36,654 bases of DNA from Deltaproteobacteria bacterium (GCA_021793275.1 JAJYTC010000026.1:1-36654); one strand, 5' to 3'. Numbered from the stretch's first letter, positions 17,637 through 26,798 are shown. The notes: generated by a model not told the origin, from the letters alone. Numbers and translations are program-made.

Positions 17637-18658
17637 GGCGCCTCTTTGAGTCCGCTGTCTTCGGGCAACCCGCACATGATGTTCATATTGCAGACGGCCT
17701 GTCCGGAGGCGCCCCGGGTGAGATTATCGATAACCGAGACCACGATGCACCGCCTCGTGCGTCCGTCGACCTTCCAGCCCAGATCGCAGTAATTGCTGCC
17801 CCTCACCTGAAGGGTGACGGGGAGATTATCCCCGCCGAGCCGGACGAAATGCTCGTCCCTGTAGTAATCTCGAAAAGCCTCGTCGATGTCGGCCTTTTCC
17901 ACCCCCGGCTTCAAATTCGAATAAACCGTGCTGAGAATGCCGCGCGTCATGGGGACAAGATGAGGGGTGAAGTTGATCGTGACGTCCACACCGGCGAGAC
18001 CGCTCAGTTCCTGTTCGATTTCGGGCGTATGGCGGTGTTCGGCGACCTTGTATGCCTTAAATCCCTCGTTTACCTCGCAATAGTGCAAACCCTGGGCTAC
18101 GCCCCTGCCGGCCCCCGAGACACCCGATTTGGAATCGGCGATTATCGTCGCGGGATCGACCAGTCCGCGTGAAAGCAGAGGCGCCATGGCCAAAATGACG
18201 CTTGTCGGGTAGCAGCCCGGATTGGCGACAAGTCGGGCTGTGCGGATCTTTTCCCGATAGAGTTCGGGAAGGCCGTAAACAGCCTCGCGCAAAAGCTCCG
18301 GGGTCTTATGATCCGAATACCACTCCCGGTAGACCTCCGGGTCCCGCAGCCGGTAGTCCGCGCTCAGGTCCACGACCTTAACCCCTCGATCGAGCAGGGC
18401 CGGAATTATCTCCATGGACGCCTGGTGCGGCATCGCCGTAAAGACCAGTTCGGCTGAGGAAGCGAGCTTTTCGGGGTCGGTGTCTTCGAATATCAGGCCG
18501 TAATGGCGCTTGAAAGCGGGATAGAAGTCGTCAAGCCGCACGCCTTTTTGTTGTCTCGATGTAATCGTGGAGACCCTGACGGACGGATGGGTGCACAGGA
18601 TGCGCAACAGCTCGAAACCTGTGTAACCGGAAGCGCCGGCAATGCCAACCTTTATCAT
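17624..18658 (-). CDS. argC: N-acetyl-gamma-glutamyl-phosphate reductase
   Basis: Third step of arginine biosynthesis: NADPH-dependent reduction of N-acetylglutamyl phosphate to the semialdehyde. The 344-residue product shows the nucleotide-binding GIAGASGYTGFELLR at the N-terminus, FTAMPHQASME, the catalytic cysteine Cys149 in ANPGCYPT, SGVSGAGRG and the histidine region AEHRHTPEIEQE. It begins just downstream of the rpsI terminator and overlaps truA at its 3' end. It heads the argC-truA-aminotransferase-GT39 run, so its own promoter should lie in the 140-base gap upstream, although no strong one is visible. Confidence 0.96.
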   Translation of the reverse strand: MIKVGIAGASGYTGFELLRILCTHPSVRVSTITSRQQKGVRLDDFYPAFKRHYGLIFEDTDPEKLASSAELVFTAMPHQASMEIIPALLDRGVKVVDLSADYRLRDPEVYREWYSDHKTPELLREAVYGLPELYREKIRTARLVANPGCYPTSVILAMAPLLSRGLVDPATIIADSKSGVSGAGRGVAQGLHYCEVNEGFKAYKVAEHRHTPEIEQELSGLAGVDVTINFTPHLVPMTRGILSTVYSNLKPGVEKADIDEAFRDYYRDEHFVRLGGDNLPVTLQVRGSNYCDLGWKVDGRTRRCIVVSVIDNLTRGASGQAVCNMNIMCGLPEDSGLKEAPWQP

Positions 18659-18671
18659 GACGCTGCCCCCC

Positions 18672-18710
18672 GATAAAAATCAAGGGCGCCTGCACGCTAA
18701 TGCAGCGCCC
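18672..18710 (-). terminator. Rho-independent terminator of rplM-rpsI
   Basis: Arms gggcgcctgca (18684-18694) and tgcagcgccc (18701-18710) form a 10-bp stem with one bulged base and a 6-base loop. On the minus strand the stem is followed by ttgatttttatcg, a T-rich tail. It lies about 90 bases after the rpsI stop and just before argC. Confidence 0.75.
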
Positions 18711-18715
18711 CGAAG

Positions 18716-18797
18716 AGTGATGTGTGAAAAGTGACGTGTGAAGAGTGAATAATGGATGCTTTTTCTAATCACCGATCACTGCTCACTGCCCACTGCT
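18716..18797. repeat. Degenerate GTGA/TCACTG repeat tract
   Basis: Between rpsI and argC the sequence repeats agtgatgtgtga, agtgacgtgtga and agagtgaa, then mirrors as atcactgctcactgcccactgc. It looks like a low-complexity extragenic repeat of a kind often scattered through deltaproteobacterial genomes. A similar gagaagc-type tract is embedded in the deaminase linker. Confidence 0.45.
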
Positions 18798-18800
18798 TTT

Positions 18801-19193
18801 CTAACGCTTCGAATACTGGAACCGCGCCCTGGCGCTCTTGCGGCCGTACTTCTTGCGTTCCTTGACTCGCGAGTCGCGGGTAAGGAAACCGGCCCGCTTC
18901 AACACCTCCCTGTATTCAGGGTTGAGTTCGAGCAACGCCTTGGAAATCCCGTGTCGAATTGCTCCGGCCTGGCCGGAAATCCCGCCGCCAAGCACATTGA
19001 CCGAAACGTCGAGTTTGCCGAGGGTGCCGGTAAGCGTAAGCGGCTGAGCGATCACCATCTTGCTCGTTTCTCTGTCCAGGTACTCATCGGCAGGTTTCTT
19101 GTTTATGACAATCCGGCCCGTTCCGGGCTGAAGCCATACCCGGGCGATCGATGTCTTCCTTTTTCCTGTCGCATAAAACCGTTGTTCGGGCAT
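18801..19193 (-). CDS. rpsI: 30S ribosomal protein S9 (uS9)
   Basis: Ribosomal small-subunit protein at the P-site side of the head. The 130-residue length is normal. Visible motifs are [15 protein letters not shown] near the N-terminus, [19 protein letters not shown] in the middle and the basic tail [17 protein letters not shown], whose final Lys-Arg contacts P-site tRNA. An AGGAG site lies seven bases before the ATG. It follows rplM by 11 bases in the standard rplM-rpsI operon. Confidence 0.98.
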   Translation of the reverse strand: MPEQRFYATGKRKTSIARVWLQPGTGRIVINKKPADEYLDRETSKMVIAQPLTLTGTLGKLDVSVNVLGGGISGQAGAIRHGISKALLELNPEYREVLKRAGFLTRDSRVKERKKYGRKSARARFQYSKR

Positions 19194-19204
19194 TTAAAGA
19201 GCTC

Positions 19205-19648
19205 CTAGCTATATTTCTCGATGAGCTTGAAAACCTCGGGCTGCTGGGCCTCGTGAGGATGTTCGGGACCGGTGTAAACCTTAAGCTTCTTTATAAGCTT
19301 GCGGCCCAGGCGATTTTTGGGCAACATTCCCCACACCGCCAGACGTATCATCCGCTCGGGGTGCTCCTGGTTGAGCTTGCGGGCAGAGGTTTCCTTCACT
19401 CCACCCATGTAGCCGCTGTAGCGATAGTAGGTCTTTTTGTCCCACTTGTCCCCGGTAAGCTTGACCTTTCCGGCGTTTACCACAACGACGAAGTCGCCAA
19501 GGTCCACGTGGGGAGTGAATGTCGGCAGGTGCTTGCCGCGAATGCGGACCGCGATTTGACTTGCGAGCCGACCCAGTGCCTGGTTCTCGGCATCAACCAC
19601 TATCCATTTGCGCTTTTGCGGTTCGAACTTGGCGCTTTCTGTTTTCAT
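19205..19648 (-). CDS. rplM: 50S ribosomal protein L13 (uL13)
   Basis: Early-assembling large-subunit protein. The 147-residue product contains KWIVVDAENQALGRLAS at the N-terminus, VVVVNAGKVKLTGDKW, the YYRYSGYMGGVKE segment and the C-terminal AVWGMLPKNRLGRK, all diagnostic. I start at the ATG at 19648, with GGAG nine bases upstream; a longer frame beginning at 19720 would start inside the promoter. It is the first gene of the rplM-rpsI unit and is driven by the promoter at 19688-19716. Confidence 0.98.
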   Translation of the reverse strand: MKTESAKFEPQKRKWIVVDAENQALGRLASQIAVRIRGKHLPTFTPHVDLGDFVVVVNAGKVKLTGDKWDKKTYYRYSGYMGGVKETSARKLNQEHPERMIRLAVWGMLPKNRLGRKLIKKLKVYTGPEHPHEAQQPEVFKLIEKYS

Positions 19649-19687
19649 CGTCGAATACTCCGATGGGAAAATTAGCTTAAGCATCAA

Positions 19688-19716
19688 ATCATACCGATCC
19701 TGCGCCGGCTTGTCAA
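19688..19716 (-). promoter_or_regulatory. Strong sigma70-type promoter of rplM-rpsI
   Basis: On the minus strand a perfect -35 TTGACA (19711-19716) and a near-perfect -10 TATGAT (19688-19693) are separated by exactly 17 bases. The rplM start codon follows 40 bases after the -10 box. This is the best promoter match seen in the window, as expected for ribosomal genes. Confidence 0.85.
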
Positions 19717-19900
19717 ACAAAAAAGCGCCGCCCGTGAGCGCGCCGTTACCCTCCGCCTTTGCAGTCTTTTCGCTCTTAATTATCCCAAAGCTTGCCGCGC
19801 TGCAACTTTAAACCGATTCTCGCTCAAAAGTTTCATCCCGGCAGGACCAGGAAACCTCGATGTCGCCCGGGGCCGAGCGGAGCCTGATGTAAAAGGTTTC

Positions 19901-20317
19901 TCAGGCGCTTGTATTCACCACGGAGCCCGAGGAAATATTCGTCGGGCTGGTGTAATTCTGAAGCAGCGCTTGGGCGAGTGATGTATTGTTCGTTAATGTC
20001 CCGCTGGCCGAAAGACTCTGCATGAGTTGCATCGAGTAGGCAAGCGAGACGAGAGAGGATTGGGGCAGGGGGGCCGAATTGCCGCCGACCTGCGGCAGCG
20101 TCGCGATGGCCTGTGAACTCGGTACGAGCTGCGGCGAGGAGGTCTGTTGAGAGATCGTCTGGGCAAGGCTCGGGTCCATCGCAAGAATTGTCTGGTCTTG
20201 CGCCGCCTGCTCGATGTTTGTCACGTAGTCCGCATTCGTGCCCGACGTGCCGAGCGTCGAGGTGAGGCCGCTGTAGTATTGGTTTGTATCGGTCGAGTTG
20301 ATGGATGAAATACTCAT
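19901..20317 (-). CDS. Small Ser/Thr/Gln-rich protein of unknown function
   Basis: A 138-residue acidic, low-complexity protein I do not recognise. It starts MSISSINSTDTNQYYSG and is rich in Ser, Thr, Gln, Asn, Ala and Leu, with almost no Lys, Arg, Cys, His or Trp. It has no clear signal peptide or membrane segment. The central part (TISQQTSSPQLVPSSQAIATLPQ) looks disordered, and the C-terminal half has helical Leu/Ala stretches (LVSLAYSMQLMQSLSASG, LAQALLQN). The composition recalls secreted flagellar hook- or rod-associated proteins, but that is only a resemblance. The ribosome site is excellent (GGAGG seven bases before the ATG), which supports a real gene. No flagellar genes are nearby. 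Confidence 0.65.
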   Translation of the reverse strand: MSISSINSTDTNQYYSGLTSTLGTSGTNADYVTNIEQAAQDQTILAMDPSLAQTISQQTSSPQLVPSSQAIATLPQVGGNSAPLPQSSLVSLAYSMQLMQSLSASGTLTNNTSLAQALLQNYTSPTNISSGSVVNTSA

Positions 20318-20472
20318 AATAATTCCTCCGTTCCTCTCTGATCGGCAACCGATAAAAAAACTTGAGAGAAATTTTAGCCGCTAAGTGCCGCAAAACTGCT
20401 TGAGCCATTCGGGCTATATTTGTCCACGTTTGCGCTTGAAGCAAAAGCCCTTGGATCGCGGCCCGACTATAA

Positions 20473-21288
20473 TCAGGCCGCTTGCCCGCGCCGCGCCAAA
20501 AGCATCTCGGAAATAGCCGAGTTCCGATGAATCGGAGAGCGTTGAATGGCGAAGCCCATCTCCGAAAGGTATCCTTTAAGGGAATTGATATTATTGCGCC
20601 CCGGCACGTTATGGACTTCCAGGACAATGTTTCCGATACGATCCATGATCTCACGAGGGCAATTGTATAATATTTCGTATTCGGCCCCCTCACAGTCCAT
20701 TTTTAGAAGATCGCATCGTTCCAAACCGTTTTCCTCGAATACATCCGGCAGTGAAACGGCCGCGACGGTGATCGTCTCCGTATTCCCTTTCTTGTCCCGA
20801 TGGATTGAAGCGGTCGTGGTGTACTCGTTACGTGAATCGTAATGCAGGTTGAGGTCCCCCGAGCGCCCGGCCACCGCTTTTTGAAAACAGGTGACGTGAT
20901 ACCCAGAATTGATCTGAAGATTTCTCTCCAGTTGACGGAAATTTGCCGCAAGGGGTTCGTAGCAAATGACCCTCGCCCCCTGCAGCCTCGAAAGAATATA
21001 AAGAGTGAAAAATCCTACATTGGCTCCGATATCCAGCACCACGGGGTTTTCTCCAAGCGTAAACGCCATACCCCGCCTGTAGCTCTCGGACATGAAGATT
21101 TCCCTGAAGTCCACTAAAAGCTCGCGCGGGGCCTCGATTAAAATGCCCCGCCGAGTCCTGAATAAGACCGGCTCAGCCGCAGTGAGGCCGAATTTTATCC
21201 CCAGATGAACCCACCAATTCGACAGAATCCTTACAAGACTGAAATAGCGCAATACATTCTTTTTAATATTTTTATAGAACTTATTCAT
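20473..21288 (-). CDS. FkbM-family SAM methyltransferase
   Basis: A 271-residue protein of the FkbM methyltransferase family. The SAM motif LDIGANVGFFTLYI spans residues 85-98, then CYEPLAANFRQLERNL (the acidic residue binding the ribose), DLLKMDCEGAEYEIL (about 192-206) and a C-terminal LEVHNV segment. FkbM proteins O-methylate hydroxyls, often on sugars of polysaccharides or natural products. The acceptor is unknown. It stands alone, with about 150 bases to the downstream gene and about 90 bases to the upstream one. Confidence 0.85.
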   Translation of the reverse strand: MNKFYKNIKKNVLRYFSLVRILSNWWVHLGIKFGLTAAEPVLFRTRRGILIEAPRELLVDFREIFMSESYRRGMAFTLGENPVVLDIGANVGFFTLYILSRLQGARVICYEPLAANFRQLERNLQINSGYHVTCFQKAVAGRSGDLNLHYDSRNEYTTTASIHRDKKGNTETITVAAVSLPDVFEENGLERCDLLKMDCEGAEYEILYNCPREIMDRIGNIVLEVHNVPGRNNINSLKGYLSEMGFAIQRSPIHRNSAISEMLLARRGQAA

Positions 21289-21376
21289 TTGCTTTCCAGG
21301 TTAACATAAAATCACACAGCGGACCCGATCGCTGCTCCCGCTCCGCGGCGCGGTTTCGCCGTGCACCCGGCCAGGT

Positions 21377-22576
21377 TCAGTGAATTCCTCGTTGCAATTT
21401 CCATAGCGGTGAGGGAAGCGTGATGCTGCCGGCGGTTTGTAGTGGAATGCACGTCGTCTGAGCGCCTGTACTGACGCTCAGTTGCCCTATCACGGTGTTT
21501 GCATTCACAGTCCGGCCGAGTGGTTTTGTCTTGATCGATTCTTTGATCGATAGCCCGGGCCAGACAATTTCAGACAGGCTCTTCGTCGCATCGACCGGGT
21601 CTGACTGCCCCCAGGCCGAAGACACTATGGCGGCCTGTGAGCCGGCCTTGACCACCGCGACCTGCTCAATGTTCTCGGATGCCTGCTGAGCAAGAGACAA
21701 ACCCTCGTTAAGCGCATTCATCAGGGGTTTCAGTCCCTGCTGAGCCATGACACAGCCAATTATCAGAACCTTCTGTCCGTTCACCCAGGGTTGGATCGCA
21801 AACACGAAGTTCCCGCCCGCCTCAGGCATGCTCCCCGTCTTGATACCGATGATGCCGCCGTGGCCCAGAACGTAGTCGGTGTTGTAAACTACGGGTCCAA
21901 CCGGGAGGGTGGCCTGTGGCATTCTCACAATATGCCGGAATGCCGGAATTGCCATGTCTGCCTGTGCGATTTTTAACTGGTCCAGCGCGCTACCTACCGT
22001 GGCAAGGTTCACGCCGGCGGGATCGGCATAATGGGTATGCGTCATGCCCAACTTCCTGGCTGTCTGGTTCATGTCCTGCACGAACTGACTCACGCTTCCA
22101 TCATCCCACTTCGCCAACAGGGTGGCGATGTTGTCCCCGGAAGGGATGAGCAACGCTTCAAGCAGTTGCCGCTCTGTGATGTGTTCTCCAAGCGCCACTT
22201 GGGCGACCGAATTTTGCTGTGCACAGTCCGCTCGATAGGTCGCCACATCATCGGCCGTAATAGTAAGGGTCGGGCCGGTCTCACCTATCCCCAGCGGGTG
22301 TTTCTGGAGCGTCAGATAGGCGGTCATGAGCTTGGCCACGCTCGCAAGGGGCTGTGGCTGATTGGCGTTCCACGAGCCCATAAGACCAACCCCGGCCACC
22401 TCGATGGCCGCTGAGCCCTGGGCCGGCCACTGAATGTTCAACGTTCCCGGTACGCGGTAATCCGTTCGCACCATGGGTTTTACTCGCAGAGCAGGCAGCG
22501 GTCGAAGGACCTGGCAGACTGCGGCGATCAGAATTAAGATGACAAGGGACACGGTTACAGTGACGGTTTTGCGCAT
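21377..22576 (-). CDS. Serine-type D-Ala-D-Ala carboxypeptidase (S11, PBP5/6-like)
   Basis: Trims the terminal D-alanine from peptidoglycan stem peptides in the periplasm. The 399-residue product has an N-terminal hydrophobic anchor/signal (about residues 5-25) and all three penicillin-binding motifs: SVAK (Ser79, Lys82), SGDN (146-149) and KTGS (246-249). A C-terminal beta-rich domain follows. PBP5-type proteins usually end in an amphipathic helix; here the tail is short (LWKLQRGIH), so anchoring probably relies on the N-terminus. I start at ATG 22576, with AGGAGG six bases upstream. A frame beginning at 22624 would run through an inverted repeat. Confidence 0.9.
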   Translation of the reverse strand: MRKTVTVTVSLVILILIAAVCQVLRPLPALRVKPMVRTDYRVPGTLNIQWPAQGSAAIEVAGVGLMGSWNANQPQPLASVAKLMTAYLTLQKHPLGIGETGPTLTITADDVATYRADCAQQNSVAQVALGEHITERQLLEALLIPSGDNIATLLAKWDDGSVSQFVQDMNQTARKLGMTHTHYADPAGVNLATVGSALDQLKIAQADMAIPAFRHIVRMPQATLPVGPVVYNTDYVLGHGGIIGIKTGSMPEAGGNFVFAIQPWVNGQKVLIIGCVMAQQGLKPLMNALNEGLSLAQQASENIEQVAVVKAGSQAAIVSSAWGQSDPVDATKSLSEIVWPGLSIKESIKTKPLGRTVNANTVIGQLSVSTGAQTTCIPLQTAGSITLPSPLWKLQRGIH

Positions 22577-22604
22577 GCTGTACCTCCTGATGACGGCTGG
22601 CGCG

Positions 22605-22626
22605 GGGTGAGAAAATATCTTCACCC
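22605..22626. repeat. Short inverted repeat upstream of the carboxypeptidase gene
   Basis: gggtga (22605-22610) and tcaccc (22621-22626) flank a 10-base AT-rich centre, about 30 bases before the ATG on the minus strand. It could be an operator or a leader hairpin; nothing else supports a role. Confidence 0.25.
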
Positions 22627-22848
22627 TATTACCAATAAACTGGTGTTTCTACTGTTTCGTTTTACCCAAACCTAGCCTGTTTGAAGTTTCCCTTCGAGCC
22701 GCAGGGCCGGCTGCGTTTGGAACATATCACACTCTGCTTTTCTTATCTGCACAACATTTCAAGTCTGGCCGGGTTTGCCTCCGCATAAATGAAAATATGC
22801 CGGATGCCCCGCGCCTTAAATGGTCCGGGATAAACCGTGAGAGAATGT

Positions 22849-25164
22849 CTATCGATTTAAAATCCACGTCTCGGGGTGTTGATAGCCGGGGAAGGCCTCC
22901 CCGAACTGGGGCAGTCCGAAGAAGGTGGCCTGGTTGCCCACACTGCCGATCCCCATCAGATCCACTGTAAAAAGAAATGAGGTATTGGGGCCCGTCTGTT
23001 CGATCCCCGCGCCCAGTCCCCAGCACCCCATCACATACCTGATCCCGTATCCCTGCGTAAAGAACAGACCGCCTAGAAAGGAGTAATTGTGGTATGTGCT
23101 CAGATAAAAGTTGCCATAGAGATGAAAGTAAGTTGTAAGCGAGATTTCATTTACATCCAGAGTCGGAATCTGCTCGTAGTCGACCATGAGAAAATTTCCC
23201 CGGCCGCCGGTGTACGTACCCACAAGGCTCTGCGCCTGTACCTTTTGCGACGATCCGAAGTCCCAATCCAGATCGTAGGAAAAATTCCAGGACTGGACGG
23301 GCATGAGGTCCAACCTGACGCCGAGGGGCGAAAAGCCGTTGGGCATGAGAGCGGTCGAATCGAACAGCGGACTGGGTATGGAAGGCGCCTGGATATTGAA
23401 GAACTGGAAAACGCGCAACCGGGCTATTTCTCGGTATGTAACCGTAGGCGTCCCGGAGTCGTTCAAAGTTATCTGCTTTCCGGTAAGAAAGGTCGTAAAA
23501 CCGTAGCGAATGCCGTTTCTGCCCTGATACAGATCCAGTCGGTCAAGCTGGGGGAGTACGCTGCTCGTGGTCTGCGTTGCATATTCATAGGAGATTTCGG
23601 GTTCGATGGAGTGCTGAATGGCGGTATAGCCCAAAAAGTTGACCGGGTACACCTTGTTCAGGCGCGAACTCATTACGACATTGACGTCGGGTACTTCGCG
23701 CCCCGCGTAGTTGTTGCCGGAATTGGGCTGCGCCCACTGGATCGAGTAGGCGTCGTTTCGCAAACCCACCGAAGGTTCGATGTTGATGTAGTTGCCCCAT
23801 TGCATCGGGTCGAAGAGTTGCGGAAAAACGTCCACGCGCTGTTCGTCGGTGCCCTTCGGACTCCAGTAGTTTACCGCCGAACTGTTAAGGGAGTAATAGA
23901 AGGGCGTGCCGTTTATCGAACTGGGAAGCACGCTATAGTAAAAGGCCGGCAGTTGCTGTGTCGTTGTGTCGTTCATCACGGTCTGCAGGTTTTCCCAGTA
24001 TCGGAAGTCCAGGCTGAAAAGGTCCGATTCGCCCCTTTTTTCCAGATAAATGGTGGATTCGCGCACAAGAGAGTTGGGGTCGTACAAAATACCCTGGTTG
24101 AAATAAGACAGGAATTGCTGGTCGGACATAAAATAAGAACTCGATCCGCTTGCGAATTCCTGGAGAAAGTTGCGGTCGCTCACGTAGTCGAGCAATATCT
24201 TGGCGCTTATGTTGTCGGGCAGTTGGACCTGCTGATAGCCTCGGAGCCAGTACCTGTCTCTGGTCTGAAAAGGATATCCCTCGGAGGCTAGAAAGGACTT
24301 GCTCGCCTGGTCCTGAAGGTAGTTGAACATCCAGATGCCTTCGCCAAATTTTGTGTTGTTTATGCGGTACTGGAGGCCTCCCATGAACCCGCGATTTTGC
24401 AGGTATTGGCCGAAAAAGGTAGCGTCCATGTCCTGTCGAATGGCCCAGTAGTAGGGGACTTCGAAATGAAAACCGTTGAGGGTGGAGGCGCCCATATACG
24501 GCATCAGAAACCCCGACTGACGTTGCGTTTCAAGGGGTAATTCCATCAACGGCCAATAAGCGAGCTGGTATTTGTTCGCCCAAAAGGAAGAGTCCGTTAT
24601 CCAGCCGGCCCCTCCAACGTTTATCTGCAACTTCTTGAATTGGACTTTCCACGAGGGGGCGGCCGGATTGCAACTTGTGATAAATCCAGGCCCGACTTCG
24701 AACTGGGTGGGGCCGGTTTTGGATATCGAAGAGCCCTGAACGAAGAAATTGTTCTTCGCGAAATACATTACCCCGCTGCTTATCGTTCCGGTTTCAGTGT
24801 CAAGGTTCCAGACTATATCGTCGCCTTTGAGCCAGTTTCTGCCGTACTCCACCGTGACGTTGCCATGCAGATCGGCCTGGCGAGTCTTGTTGTCTATGGA
24901 GGCATAGTCGGCCTCTATCAACCTGCCGGGGGCGCTGATCTTCACGTGTCCTTTGGCTTCATAGGTGTGTTTGGCTGCGTCATATACCAGTTTGTCCGCA
25001 TGGATTGTCCAGGGGACCTTCGTCTGAACGACGGCTGTGGCTGCGGAAAGAGGCGAGGTGGGCTGGGTCGCGCAGGCATTGCCGCAAATGGCGGTCCCAA
25101 GGGCCAGAGCGCAAAAAAAAACGCTCGATCTTAAAAAAATACGCTTCCCAAAGACTTTCCTCAC
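22849..25164 (-). CDS. lptD: LPS-assembly outer-membrane protein LptD
   Basis: Outer-membrane beta-barrel that, with LptE, inserts lipopolysaccharide into the outer leaflet. The 771-residue protein has a signal peptide (KRIFLRSSVFFCALALG...), an N-terminal OstA/LptA-like jellyroll (WTIHADKLVYDAAKHTYEAKGHVKI) and then a long barrel domain rich in alternating aromatic strands. A Cys in FITSCNPAAPSWKV and one in VMGCWGLG sit near positions where E. coli LptD forms disulfides. Its start overlaps the folC stop by four bases. No lptE-like gene is in the window. Its presence shows an LPS-bearing, diderm cell. Confidence 0.93.
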   Translation of the reverse strand: MRKVFGKRIFLRSSVFFCALALGTAICGNACATQPTSPLSAATAVVQTKVPWTIHADKLVYDAAKHTYEAKGHVKISAPGRLIEADYASIDNKTRQADLHGNVTVEYGRNWLKGDDIVWNLDTETGTISSGVMYFAKNNFFVQGSSISKTGPTQFEVGPGFITSCNPAAPSWKVQFKKLQINVGGAGWITDSSFWANKYQLAYWPLMELPLETQRQSGFLMPYMGASTLNGFHFEVPYYWAIRQDMDATFFGQYLQNRGFMGGLQYRINNTKFGEGIWMFNYLQDQASKSFLASEGYPFQTRDRYWLRGYQQVQLPDNISAKILLDYVSDRNFLQEFASGSSSYFMSDQQFLSYFNQGILYDPNSLVRESTIYLEKRGESDLFSLDFRYWENLQTVMNDTTTQQLPAFYYSVLPSSINGTPFYYSLNSSAVNYWSPKGTDEQRVDVFPQLFDPMQWGNYINIEPSVGLRNDAYSIQWAQPNSGNNYAGREVPDVNVVMSSRLNKVYPVNFLGYTAIQHSIEPEISYEYATQTTSSVLPQLDRLDLYQGRNGIRYGFTTFLTGKQITLNDSGTPTVTYREIARLRVFQFFNIQAPSIPSPLFDSTALMPNGFSPLGVRLDLMPVQSWNFSYDLDWDFGSSQKVQAQSLVGTYTGGRGNFLMVDYEQIPTLDVNEISLTTYFHLYGNFYLSTYHNYSFLGGLFFTQGYGIRYVMGCWGLGAGIEQTGPNTSFLFTVDLMGIGSVGNQATFFGLPQFGEAFPGYQHPETWILNR

Positions 25165-26438
25165 AAGGCAGGCTCCCCGAAAAGCTGTTTAACTTCACCG
25201 GCAAAATAGAGTGAGCCGGTTATACAGATGAGGTCGTCCGGGCCGGCCAGGTTTTTTGCCTCCTGGATAGCGGAACCCGGATCGGAGATGACGTAGCATT
25301 TCTGTATGTAAGGCCTGGCCATCTTGCGGATTTCATCGGGACTTGCGGCCCTGGCGTATTCGGGCTTGGTGAAAATAGCGGTTTCGGCCAGGGGGAGAAG
25401 ACGCCTCAGAATTCCCAAAATATCCTTATCTGCCATGACACCGATGACAAGATGAAGATTTTTGTAGGAAAAGACTTCCCTCAGGGCGTCTCGAAGCGAC
25501 TCTGCGCCCTGCGGATTGTGTGCCCCGTCAAGCAGGATTGTCGGATTTGTCTGCAAGACCTCAAGGCGCGCCGGCCACCGCACCTCCTGCAGTGCGCTGC
25601 CGATAAGCTCCGGCCGCAGCTCCACGAGATGTTTTCCCTCCAGCACCTCGAGGGCGGTCAGCGCCAGCGCCGCGTTGCCCAGTTGGTGATGTCCCCTCAG
25701 ATTGAGCCTCAAAGACGGCAAATTGATCCCGATGCCCCTGTATTGAAATGAGCCTTTGGAATTTCGCCTCACTCGAAAATCGGACTTGAAGCGGTAGAGG
25801 GGCGCGGATTTATTCATGCACGCAGTCTTAATGATACCCTGCGCCACGGGCTGCAACGCCCCGGTTACTACGGGCACCCCCTGCTTGATGATTCCCGCCT
25901 TTTCCCTGGCAATCGAAGAAAGGGTGGCGCCCAGGTACTCCTGGTGGTCGAAGCCGACATTGGTAATCAGGCAGACTTCGGGGGTGATAACGTTTGTGGC
26001 GTCGAGGCGGCCTCCCATGCCCGTTTCCGCGATTACGAAGTCAACCTGTTCCTCCGCGAAGTAAAGAAAGGCCATCGCGGTGACCATTTCGAAAAAAGTC
26101 GGAGGCTGGCTTTCATCCAGGGTTGCCCGGATTTTTTCGAAAACCCCCAATATTTTCTCGGCGCACACTTCTTCGTCATTTATGCGGAAGCGCTCGGTAA
26201 AGCGCACAAGGTGTGGAGAGGTATACAGGCCGACCCTGATTCCATGTCTTAAAAGGATGCGGGAAAGAATGGCTGCCGTGGAACCCTTGCCGTTTGTCCC
26301 GGCGATATGGATGAAGCGGAGTTTTCGGTGCGGGTTGCCCACCCGCGCAAGAAGATTTTCCGTGCAGTTCAATCCGAACTTTATTCCGAACTTCTGAAGT
26401 CCATAAAGGTAGTCGAGAGATTGCTGAAAGTCCGACAC
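25161..26438 (-). CDS. folC: Folylpolyglutamate synthase / dihydrofolate synthase
   Basis: Adds glutamate to dihydropteroate and to folates, using ATP. The 425-residue product contains the ATP-binding loop AGTNGKGS (residues 46-53), TSPHLVRFTERFRIN, the ETGMGGRLDATNV segment, ITNVGFDHQEYLG with its Mg-binding His, REKAGIIK with the lysine carbamylated in Mur ligases, and the DGAHNPQ motif. It starts with GTG at 26438. The four-base overlap with lptD indicates co-translation. Confidence 0.95.
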   Translation of the reverse strand: MSDFQQSLDYLYGLQKFGIKFGLNCTENLLARVGNPHRKLRFIHIAGTNGKGSTAAILSRILLRHGIRVGLYTSPHLVRFTERFRINDEEVCAEKILGVFEKIRATLDESQPPTFFEMVTAMAFLYFAEEQVDFVIAETGMGGRLDATNVITPEVCLITNVGFDHQEYLGATLSSIAREKAGIIKQGVPVVTGALQPVAQGIIKTACMNKSAPLYRFKSDFRVRRNSKGSFQYRGIGINLPSLRLNLRGHHQLGNAALALTALEVLEGKHLVELRPELIGSALQEVRWPARLEVLQTNPTILLDGAHNPQGAESLRDALREVFSYKNLHLVIGVMADKDILGILRRLLPLAETAIFTKPEYARAASPDEIRKMARPYIQKCYVISDPGSAIQEAKNLAGPDDLICITGSLYFAGEVKQLFGEPAL

Positions 26439-26798
26439 TCGCCTTTTACCTTTCCTTTAGAGGCCCGTCAGGGGCAAAAACCCTACCCTTCCACTCTGAA
26501 GAGATGGCAAAAAAAGAACTGATTGCGGCTGGTCACTTTTTGATCTTCTAATACCACACTTTGCGGTCATTAAAAATAATTGATTCCAGGAGCCGACGAT
26601 TCTTTACGAACAGCCGCCACGCCTTGACAAATCATGATGGCAAGGCTCTGCCCAGTGAAATTCTTGACTTTATCCGGCAACCATTTTAGATTTCACGGGT
26701 TCAGCGCAAAACGCCCTGATATTTGAGCCCGGGGCGGTGTCGAAGACCCCGGTCGATATCGATAGTGAAGGCGAGCGGCCTTCGCGGAAAGGATTTCT
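26439..26798. other. Divergent intergenic region between folC and hflK
   Basis: 360 bases without a credible gene, with divergent genes on either side. It holds the hflK promoter at 26664-26692 and presumably a folC promoter, which I could not place with confidence. Confidence 0.5.
26664..26692 (+). promoter_or_regulatory. Putative sigma70 promoter of hflK operon
   Basis: TTGACT (26664-26669) and TAGATT (26687-26692) are separated by exactly 17 bases, about 105 bases before the hflK start. It would drive hflK-hflC-glycosyltransferase-response regulator. Confidence 0.55.

Noticed and set aside
20370-20430. Possible sigma54 promoter upstream of the small Ser/Thr-rich gene
   Set aside because: The GG and GC elements are about three bases too far apart for a -24/-12 promoter.
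19833-20693. 286-codon minus-strand frame overlapping the small Ser/Thr-rich gene and the FkbM gene
   Set aside because: It lies out of frame with two better candidates, has a composition typical of a shadow, and lacks a good ribosome site.
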